Assembly: GCA_023407175.1 (NCBI GenBank)
Contig: JAEYMU010000033.1
Location: 1 to 28,880 of the forward strand
Source of the DNA: Bacillota bacterium
GTDB taxonomy: Bacteria > Bacillota_A > Clostridia > Lachnospirales > Lachnospiraceae
Length of the DNA stretch: 28,880 nucleotides
Reading direction: 5' to 3'
Below are positions 1 to 8,763 of the stretch, one piece after another. The position numbers and the translations under genes are program-made. The notes beneath the pieces were generated by a model, which had not been told where the DNA came from, did no database searches, and saw only the letters and a program-made list of their open reading frames with translations. Numbering within the stretch: the stretch's first letter is position 1; each line of letters begins with the position of its first letter.

Positions 1-2
1 TA

Positions 3-347
3 AAACGGGAAAAGGGTTTTGAGAACTATACGGCACAAGGAGCTTATCTGCAATGTTCCTGGCTATTGTTGGGACAGAATTATCTGTATGACGAAGAAGT
101 AGCCTGTCCCGGAAGACCGGAAGGAAAGGCACTCGAACTATGTGCCCGTTTCAATTATCTCTCTCTGAATGATGCCGGAATAAAAGGCGGAACACAGAAA
201 GACCTCTCCCTCGGATTGAATTACTATATCAATAAACACATCGCTGTCAAATTGAATTATAGCTACTTCATCCCCAGTTCGCATATCAAAGAGATTGAAA
301 GCGCAAACTTTAGCGTAGTACAGGGACGCTTTCAATTCATATTCTAG
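3..347 (+). CDS. C-terminal fragment of an outer-membrane porin (phosphate-selective porin O/P-like)
   Basis: The reading frame is open from base 3 to the TAG at 345-347, so the gene starts outside the window and only the last 114 residues are seen. The fragment alternates polar and hydrophobic residues with many Tyr, Phe and Leu, as in transmembrane beta-strands (for example LSLGLNYYINKHIAVKLNYSY), and ends in Phe, the usual last residue of outer-membrane barrels. The segment ELCARFNYLSLND followed by a Gly-rich turn and the LGLNYYIN strand resembles the C-terminus of the Porin_O_P family. It is probably an outer-membrane channel. It lies 112 bases before the first regulator, with no terminator visible between them, but nothing ties it to the glycan locus. 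The TTG at 66 is only an internal codon, not a start. Confidence 0.7.
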   Translation, partial: KREKGFENYTAQGAYLQCSWLLLGQNYLYDEEVACPGRPEGKALELCARFNYLSLNDAGIKGGTQKDLSLGLNYYINKHIAVKLNYSYFIPSSHIKEIESANFSVVQGRFQFIF

Positions 348-459
348 TACTTGTCAGCTCTGCTTAAATAAAGTTAAAACAAAAAACAGAAAGGGGTATT
401 TTATGCTAGCTTTACGTAGATGATTAAAAAGACACGTTTATCATCCAACTATTTATTGT

Positions 460-3400
460 ATGAAAGCACATTATACCCTATTTATTGTTCTGTTTTCTAT
501 CTTGTGTTCAGTGAAGCTGAATGCGGAACAATCTCCCTATATATTTCGTCATATCGGAGTAGCCAATGGTTTGCCCGATAATTATGTGAAAAGTGTTTTT
601 GGCATACCCGACGGACGATTGGGCGTGAGAACCACCGTTCTATTAAGTTTATATGATGGAAGTCGTTTTTCCACTTTCCCGTATAATTCACGAAGTTGGT
701 ACCCACTTACCTATAACCATGTCATCCCCGAACAATACATAGATTCTCACAATCGTTTGTGGATGAAAGAACGTGGCGGACTTCGTGTTTTTGATTTGAC
801 AACAGAACAGTATGTGTATAATGTTGATTCGCTATTGGAAAACTTTGGATTAACGGGGAAAATTTGCGATTTATTTATAGATTCGGAGAAACGTTACTGG
901 TTTGTTTCGACGAATTCATCTGTATACATGTATGATGAATCTGTAAAGGTGTTGGAACAAGTTTGCAGTAATGATGAATTTATAGAATACAACGGGACAT
1001 TAGTGAATGTGGAGAGCCAGGGGAAATATGCCTGGATGGTTCATAAAAAAGGAATTATCCGATGTTATGATACAGACTTGAAACGATTTGTCCGACAAGA
1101 AACATATTTGGTGGGTAAGTTGAATTCTGAAGATCATGTGGCTATCAAGATATTGCCCAATGGTGACTATTGGTTGATGTGGGATCGTGGTGTCGGTTAC
1201 TATTATACTCACAATAACAGATGGCAGGAAATATTTACGTTTCCACGAGATAATTACTCACTGTTGACAGTTATGGCTATGGATCACGAAGGAAATGCTT
1301 GGGTCGGTTCTGTGGCAAAAGGAGTGTATGTGGTGTCACATCATGATTTGTCCGTTGTTCAGATGAAGGATATTCCACTACAGACCGGAGGAGCTATTCA
1401 TAATGATATTCATAGTTTATGTTTTGACTATCAGAGTGGAAGTCTGTGGATTGGCTTTTTTAGTCAGGGGATATGCTACTATCATCCCAGTATGAATAAA
1501 TTTCCGCTATATAATCATCAGACAACATCCGGAAATTGGAATAGTGAGAACGTACGTGCACTGGCTGAAACCGAACAAGGAGATATATTATTAGGAACTA
1601 CTAAAGGACTTCATCACTTCAATCCCCATACAGGAAGAATTGATGTTCCTTACAAAGAATTAGACCATCAAATTTGTAGAGTACTCTACAAGGATAGCAG
1701 TAAACGTATTTGGGTCGGGACATTTCATGATGATTTGTATTGCATAGATAAGGGTAAAGTTAATAAATTCTCTTATGTAGATATAAATGCAGGTTATCAG
1801 CAAGATCCGGATTTTAGTAATATGCGTACTATCATTGAAGATCCTGATAATCAACTATGGATCAGCGTTTACGGAGGAGTGGGGCGATTAAATCCTAATA
1901 CGGGTGAAATCGTTTTGTTGTCAGACAAGCATCCGGAATTAAAAAAGTATAAGACGGCCAATGCATTAGCTTTTGATAATGAAGGACGATTAATTGTAGG
2001 TGCAGATAACGGTCTTTATTTTTATGACCGGAAGGCAGATACCGTGTGGATTCCAGAGCGTGATGCTCCTTCTGACAAGCTATTTATTCATGATAGTAAT
2101 AAATATAATTGCATATTAAAAGATAGTCGTGGGTTGTTGTGGTTCGGTACGCAGTATGGTTTGAATATTGTGACACCAGATCAGCGTTTGTATACTCTTC
2201 AGAAAGAAGATGGACTTTCTAATACCACTATACAAAGTATTCAGGAAGATAACAATCATGATATATGGATTTCCACCATAAATTCCATCTGTAAAATTGA
2301 AATAAATAAGTCTCAAAACGGCTATAGGTTTCATGTTATCTCTTTTGCATCAGAAGCGGGATGGCAATTAGATGACTTATATGATTTCTGTTCATTGAAA
2401 GCAATGGATGGGAAAATTTATTTTGGAAGAGTGAATGGTTTTAATGCCTTTACCCCTGAAAATATGTCTTCCGATACATCGGTCCACAAACCTGTTTTTA
2501 CCTCTTTACGACTATTCAACACACTGATATTTCCCGGCGCTGAATACAATGGACGTGTCCTATTTGATAAAGCTATCAATTATGTCAAGAGTATTGAGCT
2601 GGATTATGATGAGAATTTTGTCACGCTTGATTTTTCTGGGTTGAATTTTACTAATCCTTCACATACTTTCTTCCGTTATAAATTACAGGGTTTTGATAAG
2701 GAATGGATGGAAGTGCTATCTGATAATGGTCAGGGACGTGTAACCTACAACAACCTTCCGCCGGGCGAATATATATTCAGGGTTTCAACAGCAAGCAATG
2801 ATAAAGTTTGGGGAGCGGAAGGACAGATTGCCTTTGTGATTCATCCTCCGTTTTGGGGTACATTGGCTGCGCGTATCATATATTTTGTTTTGTTCTGTAT
2901 GTTCTTATACGTTCTCGTACTGTTTATTAATAGGAAAAATCATCGTAAACTACTTCGTATGCAACAAGAAGAAGCACAGCGTCAAAAAGAAGAACTCGAT
3001 CAGATGAAATTCCGTTTCTTTACGAATATCAGTCACGAACTGCGTACTCCACTGACCTTGATTATTACTCCGTTGGATATGTTGAAACGTAGAATTGCAG
3101 ATGAATCAGTGAAGAAGCAATTGAATAACATCTATCGGAACGCACAGGAATTACTGACGTTAGTCAATCAGTTACTCGATTTCCGTAAATTGGAAATGAA
3201 AGGAGAAAAGCTCCGTCTGATGAATGGTGACTTAGAAGAATTTGTGGTTTCCATCTTTAATAGTTTTCTTCCGTTTGCGGCAGACAAGCAATTTGATTTC
3301 ACTGTTCAGACCCTGCACCGACCGTTATATCTGTATTTCGATCGGGATAAGGTGCATAAGATCATAAATAATCTTCTTTCGAATGCTTTTAAGTTTACAC

Positions 3401-4545
3401 CGGATGGTGGAAGCATAAAATTATCCCTTTCTACGGAAGTAAAATCGGACAGAGAATACGCAAAGATTGTTGTTTCAGACACAGGTGTGGGAATAGACGA
3501 AGCCGAACTTCCTTTTATATTCAATCGTTTTTATCAGGTAAAGAGAAACCGGGAAGAGGAGCAACTGGGTAGCGGTATTGGACTTCATCTGATCAAAGAG
3601 TATATCGAGCTGCATGGAGGAGAAGTGACGGTTGAAAGTCATCCGGGGCAAGGTTCTGTTTTTAGTGTTTCTTTGCCCATGGATTTGAAGATGGAAGAAG
3701 AGATACCTTCTGATGATTCTATAATGGACGAATCCGGAATCCATACTGAAGCATGTTCTCCGGTATCGACTGATAACCGGAAAAAGCTTTTGATTGTGGA
3801 AGATAACAAGGAATTCCGCTCTTTTCTAAAAGAACAATTGGTTGAATTTTATCAGGTGATAGAAGCAACAGATGGCGAAGAAGGGGAAAGGCAGGCTATT
3901 GATGAAAATCCGGATCTAATAGTCAGCGATATCATGATGCCGAAAGTGGATGGAATAGAACTCTGCCGGAGACTTAAGAATAACGTGCAAACATCGCATA
4001 TTCCCATAATCTTACTAACCGCACGTACAGCCGATGATGTCAAGATTAGCAGCTATGAAGTAGGAGCAGACTCTTATATGTCCAAGCCGTTCAATTTTGA
4101 CATGCTGATGGTTCGTATTGAGAAATTGATTGAACAACAGGAAAAGAGAAAACTGGAATTCTGCAGGAATATAGAAGTTAATCCAAGCTCCATTACCATT
4201 ACTTCAGTTGATGAACAACTGATTCAGCGTGCGTTGGAATGTATTGAGAAAAATATGGATAATACGGAATATGCAGTGGAAGAATTGAGTGGAGATTTAG
4301 GTATGACGCGAATGAATCTGTACCGGAAACTACAGTCTATCACAGGGAATACGCCTTCCGATTTTATTAAAAGTATCCGTTTGAAACGCGCTGCTCAACT
4401 TCTTCAGGGTAGTCAGTTAACAATGGTGGAAGTGGCAGACCGTGTAGGATTCAGTTCGGCCAGTTACTTTACCAAATGTTTTAAGGATATGTTCGGTTTA
4501 CTTCCTACTCAATATGCCGAAAAATATAAAACAGAAGAAAAATAG
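460..4545 (+). CDS. Hybrid two-component system regulator (HTCS) 1
   Basis: This 1361-residue one-protein signalling system should sense a glycan fragment in the periplasm and control PUL transcription. An N-terminal signal or membrane segment (residues 1-22) is followed by a long periplasmic region of two-component-propeller repeats with recurring W-[IVF]-[GS] motifs (about 25-700) and a Y_Y_Y domain (about 720-795) containing RVTYNNLPPGEY. A membrane helix follows at about 803-825. The kinase core has the phosphoacceptor His859 in NISHELRTPL, an N box (NNLLSNAFKFTPDGG) and the G boxes DTGVGID and GSGIGLHL. The receiver domain starts near 1108 with LLIVEDN, and its phosphorylated Asp is D1157 in SDIMMP. 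The last 100 residues form an AraC-type double helix-turn-helix. All key residues are present, so it looks functional. The ATG at 460 directly precedes a good signal sequence. A weak promoter match, TAGCTTTA, lies at 407-414. Its close paralogue is at 23957-28033. Confidence 0.95.
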   Translation: MKAHYTLFIVLFSILCSVKLNAEQSPYIFRHIGVANGLPDNYVKSVFGIPDGRLGVRTTVLLSLYDGSRFSTFPYNSRSWYPLTYNHVIPEQYIDSHNRLWMKERGGLRVFDLTTEQYVYNVDSLLENFGLTGKICDLFIDSEKRYWFVSTNSSVYMYDESVKVLEQVCSNDEFIEYNGTLVNVESQGKYAWMVHKKGIIRCYDTDLKRFVRQETYLVGKLNSEDHVAIKILPNGDYWLMWDRGVGYYYTHNNRWQEIFTFPRDNYSLLTVMAMDHEGNAWVGSVAKGVYVVSHHDLSVVQMKDIPLQTGGAIHNDIHSLCFDYQSGSLWIGFFSQGICYYHPSMNKFPLYNHQTTSGNWNSENVRALAETEQGDILLGTTKGLHHFNPHTGRIDVPYKELDHQICRVLYKDSSKRIWVGTFHDDLYCIDKGKVNKFSYVDINAGYQQDPDFSNMRTIIEDPDNQLWISVYGGVGRLNPNTGEIVLLSDKHPELKKYKTANALAFDNEGRLIVGADNGLYFYDRKADTVWIPERDAPSDKLFIHDSNKYNCILKDSRGLLWFGTQYGLNIVTPDQRLYTLQKEDGLSNTTIQSIQEDNNHDIWISTINSICKIEINKSQNGYRFHVISFASEAGWQLDDLYDFCSLKAMDGKIYFGRVNGFNAFTPENMSSDTSVHKPVFTSLRLFNTLIFPGAEYNGRVLFDKAINYVKSIELDYDENFVTLDFSGLNFTNPSHTFFRYKLQGFDKEWMEVLSDNGQGRVTYNNLPPGEYIFRVSTASNDKVWGAEGQIAFVIHPPFWGTLAARIIYFVLFCMFLYVLVLFINRKNHRKLLRMQQEEAQRQKEELDQMKFRFFTNISHELRTPLTLIITPLDMLKRRIADESVKKQLNNIYRNAQELLTLVNQLLDFRKLEMKGEKLRLMNGDLEEFVVSIFNSFLPFAADKQFDFTVQTLHRPLYLYFDRDKVHKIINNLLSNAFKFTPDGGSIKLSLSTEVKSDREYAKIVVSDTGVGIDEAELPFIFNRFYQVKRNREEEQLGSGIGLHLIKEYIELHGGEVTVESHPGQGSVFSVSLPMDLKMEEEIPSDDSIMDESGIHTEACSPVSTDNRKKLLIVEDNKEFRSFLKEQLVEFYQVIEATDGEEGERQAIDENPDLIVSDIMMPKVDGIELCRRLKNNVQTSHIPIILLTARTADDVKISSYEVGADSYMSKPFNFDMLMVRIEKLIEQQEKRKLEFCRNIEVNPSSITITSVDEQLIQRALECIEKNMDNTEYAVEELSGDLGMTRMNLYRKLQSITGNTPSDFIKSIRLKRAAQLLQGSQLTMVEVADRVGFSSASYFTKCFKDMFGLLPTQYAEKYKTEEK

Positions 4546-4581
4546 GAAGTCCTGCAAAAAAGTTTGGAAAGAAATAGGTAT

Positions 4582-4624
4582 ATCTCCTTTATTGTTCGTA
4601 GTAAACGGTAAAGGAGATTTTTAT
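4582..4624 (+). terminator. Hairpin plus T-run after HTCS 1
   Basis: ATCTCCTTTA at 4582-4591 pairs exactly with TAAAGGAGAT at 4609-4618. Two G-T pairs and three normal pairs extend the stem inward to 15 pairs around a 7-base loop. T-rich sequence follows the stem at 4618-4624. This has the form of an intrinsic terminator for the regulator gene. It ends about 10 bases before the first possible start of the next gene, so it could instead act as a leader attenuator. Confidence 0.7.
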
Positions 4625-4634
4625 TAGTAGTAAA

Positions 4635-6074
4635 ATGAATATTATTATAGGAATAGTAAAAATGAATATGGCAGGAATGTTATCAGGAAAAAGAAAATGG
4701 CTATTGGCAGCGTCTATTGCATTCTCTACATTTGTAAGCGCCCAATTAGTAACTTATCCGGGAGAGTTGAATCCGGGTATGCCGCATAATGACGATTATA
4801 CGGTCAAAGTCCGTGTGCGGGGTGGAGAATGGAAAGATCTGTTCGAATACAATGTCCATGTAGATATGGATAATGTTCAGTCGGCTTCGATGGTACAGTT
4901 TGATATGGGCAGTCCGGTAGAGGTGATGGTGAAAAAGAACAATGGGTTGATTCAGGATGTGAAAATACGTCCTGCGGTTGCGGGAGTGTCGCATACTGTA
5001 AATCGCAATACTATTTCTTTCACATTGGATAAACCTCGCTATTTGTCGGTCGAATTTAATGGTGACCGTTTACATAATCTCCATTTATTTGCCAATCCGT
5101 TGGAAACAGAAACATATACGGAGAGTAGTGATAAAGTGATGTATTTCGGACCAGGCATCCATAGGCCACAAGATTTACCGAATACCCAGATACAAATACC
5201 TTCTAACACGACCGTTTATCTTGCTCCGGGTGCCGTAGTGAAAGCTAAGTTCTTGATAGATAAGGCCGAAAATGTACGTATTATAGGGAGGGGTATTCTT
5301 GATCATCCGCTTCGTGGAGTTGAAGTGACTCATTCCAAAAACATATTGATAGATGGAATAACAGTAGTCAATCCTGACCATTATACTATATTTGGTGGTG
5401 AGGCTACCGGTTTGACTATTAAAAATCTGAAGTCATTCAGTTGTAAGGGATGGTGTGACGGTATTGATTTGATGTGCTGTAACGACGTACTGATAGATAA
5501 TGTGTTTATGCGTAATAGCGATGATTGTATAGCTATTTATGCACATCGTTGGAGTTATTATGGGGGAAGTAAGAATATTACTTTACAGAATTCAGTGTTA
5601 TGGGCAGATATCGCCCATCCTATCAATATTGGCGGACATGGAAATCCCGAAGATAAAGTAGGTGAAACGGTCGAAAATATCACTGTCCGTAACATTGATA
5701 TTTTAGAGCACGATGAAGACGATCCTCTTTATCAGGGTTGTATGGCCATTGATTGCGGTGATCGTAATTTGGTACGTAAAGTCTTGTTTGAAGATATACG
5801 TGTGGAGAATATTCAGGAAGGGCGGTTGTTCCATGTCAATGTCCGTTTTAATCCGAAATATGATAAAGAACCCGGAAGAGGTATTGAAGATATAACTTTT
5901 CGTAACATCACTTATGATGGAGTAGGCGAAAATCCATCTTTGATAAAAGGCTTGGATGAGAAACGCTGTGTCCGGAAAGTGACTTTTGAGAATGTGGTCA
6001 TTAATGGCGTAAAGATGAAGAACATTGATGGATTTATCACGAACGGGTGTATAGAAGATATAAAGGTTAAATAG
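4635..6074 (+). CDS. GH28-like right-handed beta-helix glycoside hydrolase
   Basis: This 479-residue protein has a signal peptide ending near VSA-Q (residue 36). A beta-sandwich-like N-terminal module (about 40-155) is followed by a pectin-lyase-type parallel beta-helix with repeated N-[IV]-x-[IL]-x-[ND] rungs (about 190-470). Acidic residues sit where GH28 enzymes (clan GH-N) have their catalytic set: D275 in CDGID, D296 and D297 in NSDDCIAIY, and H328 in IAHPINIGGHG. The usual NTDG motif reads WCDG here and the canonical RIK is not evident, so polygalacturonase activity should not be assumed. The sandwich-plus-helix layout also recalls GH49 enzymes of the same clan. Its signal peptide suggests periplasmic action. 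Starts at 4635, 4662 and 4668 are all possible; 4662 has an AGGA eight bases upstream and gives a more normal signal peptide. It is the first gene of a three-enzyme cluster, 25 bases before the GH2 gene. Confidence 0.82.
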   Translation: MNIIIGIVKMNMAGMLSGKRKWLLAASIAFSTFVSAQLVTYPGELNPGMPHNDDYTVKVRVRGGEWKDLFEYNVHVDMDNVQSASMVQFDMGSPVEVMVKKNNGLIQDVKIRPAVAGVSHTVNRNTISFTLDKPRYLSVEFNGDRLHNLHLFANPLETETYTESSDKVMYFGPGIHRPQDLPNTQIQIPSNTTVYLAPGAVVKAKFLIDKAENVRIIGRGILDHPLRGVEVTHSKNILIDGITVVNPDHYTIFGGEATGLTIKNLKSFSCKGWCDGIDLMCCNDVLIDNVFMRNSDDCIAIYAHRWSYYGGSKNITLQNSVLWADIAHPINIGGHGNPEDKVGETVENITVRNIDILEHDEDDPLYQGCMAIDCGDRNLVRKVLFEDIRVENIQEGRLFHVNVRFNPKYDKEPGRGIEDITFRNITYDGVGENPSLIKGLDEKRCVRKVTFENVVINGVKMKNIDGFITNGCIEDIKVK

Positions 6075-6099
6075 ATAAATTTTCAGGAAATAAAAAGTA

Positions 6100-8715
6100 A
6101 TGAGACAAAAACTAAAATCGGTAGCCATAGCGGCAATACTTTTTATGATGGGCTGTTTTGGAGTTTACTTTCCCGCTAATGCTCTGGCAGTTGATACTCC
6201 TAGGCAAACAATCAACTTCAACAGGGAATGGAAATACGCACGTGGTGATTATCAGGGTGCAGAGCAAGTTACCTATGCCGATCAAAATTGGGAGACAGTT
6301 GGTTTGCCCCATTCTTTCAGTATTCCTTATTTCATGTCGAAAGACTTTTATGTAGGTTACGGATGGTACAGGAAACAATTCTCATTGTCAGCGAAAGAGC
6401 TAGTAAACAGAATCTTTCTCGAATTCGATGGTGTCTTTCAGGAAGCTGAAGTTTTTGTCAATGGGTACCGGGTGGGAACTCATGTCGGGGGGTATACAGG
6501 GTTCACTTTCGACATTTCTTCCGCGGTACAGTCGGGAAAGAATATAGTAGCAGTCCGCGTGAATAATCTTTGGAAGCCGGATGTGGCACCTCGTGCAGGC
6601 GAACATGTGTTTAGCGGAGGGATTTACCGGAATGTGCGGTTAGTCGTGAAATCTCCAGTGCATATAGATTGGTATGGTACACAGGTCACCACTCCCGATT
6701 TAAGTATTAATCAGGGCAGAGCTTCAGTTGTGCAAGTTGTTACTGACATTTGCAACCGAACGAATAAGACTGCCAGTTATAAGCTGCTGACGGAAATTGT
6801 AGATAGTAAAGGGAAAGTAGTAACTAAAGTAAGTACTACGAAAAAGATAGCTGCTCGTGGAACACTACAATTTGAACAGACAACCCCATCGGTACAACAA
6901 CCGGAATTATGGTCGCCGGAGTCCCCTGTACTTTATAAAATAGTCAGTTCCTTGTATCAAGGAAAGAAATTGATAGACCGTTATGAAACGATTTTCGGCT
7001 TTCGCTGGATTGAATGGACAGCAGATAAAGGATTTTTTCTGAATGGAAAACATCGTTTTCTCAAAGGAGCCAATGTGCATCAAGATCATGCCGGATGGGG
7101 CGACGCTGTGACGGAGAGCGGAATGGAACGTGACGTCCGCTTGATGAAAGAAGCCGGATTCGATTTTATACGTGGTTCTCATTACCCCCATGCACCTGCT
7201 TTCTCACAGGCATGTGATAGGTTAGGAATGTTTTTCTGGTCGGAAGTAGCCTTTTGGGGCATTGGCGGATTTCAGAAAGACGGTTATTGGAACTCCAGTG
7301 CTTATCCGGTTGATGAGAAGGATAGGGCAGGTTTTGAGCAAAGTGCTATGCAACAATTGGAAGAGATGATACGGATTCATCGGAATCATCCTTCTGTCAT
7401 AGCTTGGAGCATGTGTAATGAACCTTTCTTTTCGGCGCCGGAGGTGATGGATGGAATACGTGACTTGCTCCAACGAATGGTAAATCGGAGTCGCCAGTTG
7501 GATGCTACCCGTCCGGCGGCAGTTGGCGGTGTACAAAGACCTTTAGGTAAGGGGCGCATTGATCTGATTGGTGATGTTGCCGGATACAATGGAGATGGAG
7601 GTTCTATTCCTGATTTTCAGAATCCGGGAATCCCGAATCTAGTCTCCGAATATGGAAGCAGGACTGCCGAACGTCCGGGAGAATATAAACCGGGTTGGGG
7701 CGATTTGCAAAAAGGAGATGCATGGAAAGGGCATTCATGGCGCAGCGGACAAGCCATTTGGTGCGGGTTCGATCATGGGAGCATTGCCGGAAGCCAATTG
7801 GGTAAAATGGGAATCGTTGATTATTTCCGTATTCCCAAGCGCGCGTGGTATTGGTATCGCAATGAATACCGGCAGGTTGCTCCTCCTAAATGGGCGGAAG
7901 AAGGGATTCCTGCCCGAATAAAACTAGAAGCTTCGGAAACAGAGGCTGTGCGTGCCGATGGTACCGAAGATGTAATGTTGTACGTCACTATCCTCGATGC
8001 CGATGGAAAGGCAATCAGTAACTCTCCATCCGTATCTTTGAAACTTATTTCCGGTCCGGGAGAATTCCCTACAGGCACTTCTATCACTTTTGATAAAGAC
8101 AGTGATATCAGAATACTGGATGGGAAAGCTGCGATTGAATTTCGTTCTTATCATGCAGGTACGGCAGTAATTGAAGCCACTTCTCCAGGAATGGAATCAG
8201 CTCGTATCAGTATCTCTTTTACAGGTGCTCCACCTTTTATAGAAGGCATCACTTCACTTGTGCAGGAACGTCCTTATGTTCATTTTGTAAGAACTGGTAA
8301 AGGAGAGGAAATTCAGACCTTTGGAAGAAATAATCCAATTTTTGCCAGCAGTTCGGCTATTGGCTATCCGGCAGGATACGCAGCTGACGGGAATGAGCAA
8401 ACATGGTGGCAGGCTGATGCGAACGACCGGAATATATATTGTACGTTAGATACGGAAAAAGGGCTTGCTTTGCGTGAAGTAAAAGTGGTCTTTCCCGTGG
8501 CTGGAGCTTATCAGTATCGGATAGAAGCATCTTCCGACAATCTTCAATGGAATCTGTTATCGGATAAGATGGATAATAAGGAAGTCATGAAGACGGAACA
8601 ACTGCTACTGAAGGATAACAGAAAACATCGTTTTGTACGCATCAGCTTCAAACAAAATTCATCTGTGCCCTCTGCCGTCGCAGAAATGATTGTCAAAGGC
8701 ATTGTATTAGAATGA
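6100..8715 (+). CDS. Glycoside hydrolase family 2 enzyme with CBM32-like C-terminus
   Basis: The protein has 871 residues and a signal peptide ending near ALA-V (residue 30). It has the GH2 domain order: a jelly-roll sugar-binding domain (about 35-185, with GWYRKQF and FDGVFQEAEVFVNG), an immunoglobulin-like domain (about 188-300) and a TIM-barrel (about 302-600). The acid/base is E441 in SMCNEP and the nucleophile E517 in NLVSEYGS. After the barrel come another Ig-like module (about 605-708) and a discoidin-type module (about 745-870, with SSAIGYPAGYAADGNEQTWW) resembling F5/8 type C or CBM32. It should be a retaining exo-enzyme removing beta-linked galactose, glucuronic acid or a related sugar; the sequence does not settle which. 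The 25-base gap to the gene before and 48 bases to the gene after suggest one transcript. Confidence 0.9.
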   Translation: MRQKLKSVAIAAILFMMGCFGVYFPANALAVDTPRQTINFNREWKYARGDYQGAEQVTYADQNWETVGLPHSFSIPYFMSKDFYVGYGWYRKQFSLSAKELVNRIFLEFDGVFQEAEVFVNGYRVGTHVGGYTGFTFDISSAVQSGKNIVAVRVNNLWKPDVAPRAGEHVFSGGIYRNVRLVVKSPVHIDWYGTQVTTPDLSINQGRASVVQVVTDICNRTNKTASYKLLTEIVDSKGKVVTKVSTTKKIAARGTLQFEQTTPSVQQPELWSPESPVLYKIVSSLYQGKKLIDRYETIFGFRWIEWTADKGFFLNGKHRFLKGANVHQDHAGWGDAVTESGMERDVRLMKEAGFDFIRGSHYPHAPAFSQACDRLGMFFWSEVAFWGIGGFQKDGYWNSSAYPVDEKDRAGFEQSAMQQLEEMIRIHRNHPSVIAWSMCNEPFFSAPEVMDGIRDLLQRMVNRSRQLDATRPAAVGGVQRPLGKGRIDLIGDVAGYNGDGGSIPDFQNPGIPNLVSEYGSRTAERPGEYKPGWGDLQKGDAWKGHSWRSGQAIWCGFDHGSIAGSQLGKMGIVDYFRIPKRAWYWYRNEYRQVAPPKWAEEGIPARIKLEASETEAVRADGTEDVMLYVTILDADGKAISNSPSVSLKLISGPGEFPTGTSITFDKDSDIRILDGKAAIEFRSYHAGTAVIEATSPGMESARISISFTGAPPFIEGITSLVQERPYVHFVRTGKGEEIQTFGRNNPIFASSSAIGYPAGYAADGNEQTWWQADANDRNIYCTLDTEKGLALREVKVVFPVAGAYQYRIEASSDNLQWNLLSDKMDNKEVMKTEQLLLKDNRKHRFVRISFKQNSSVPSAVAEMIVKGIVLE

Positions 8716-8763
8716 GTCTCTTTTATACAAGGAATAGGACATAAATAAATAATGGATATATAA

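Noticed and set aside
5703..6128. A 141-codon - strand open frame across the GH28-like to GH2 junction
   Set aside because: Antisense to the end of one convincing gene and the start of another, rich in Ile, Phe and Tyr as expected from reversed AT-rich coding sequence, with no family resemblance.
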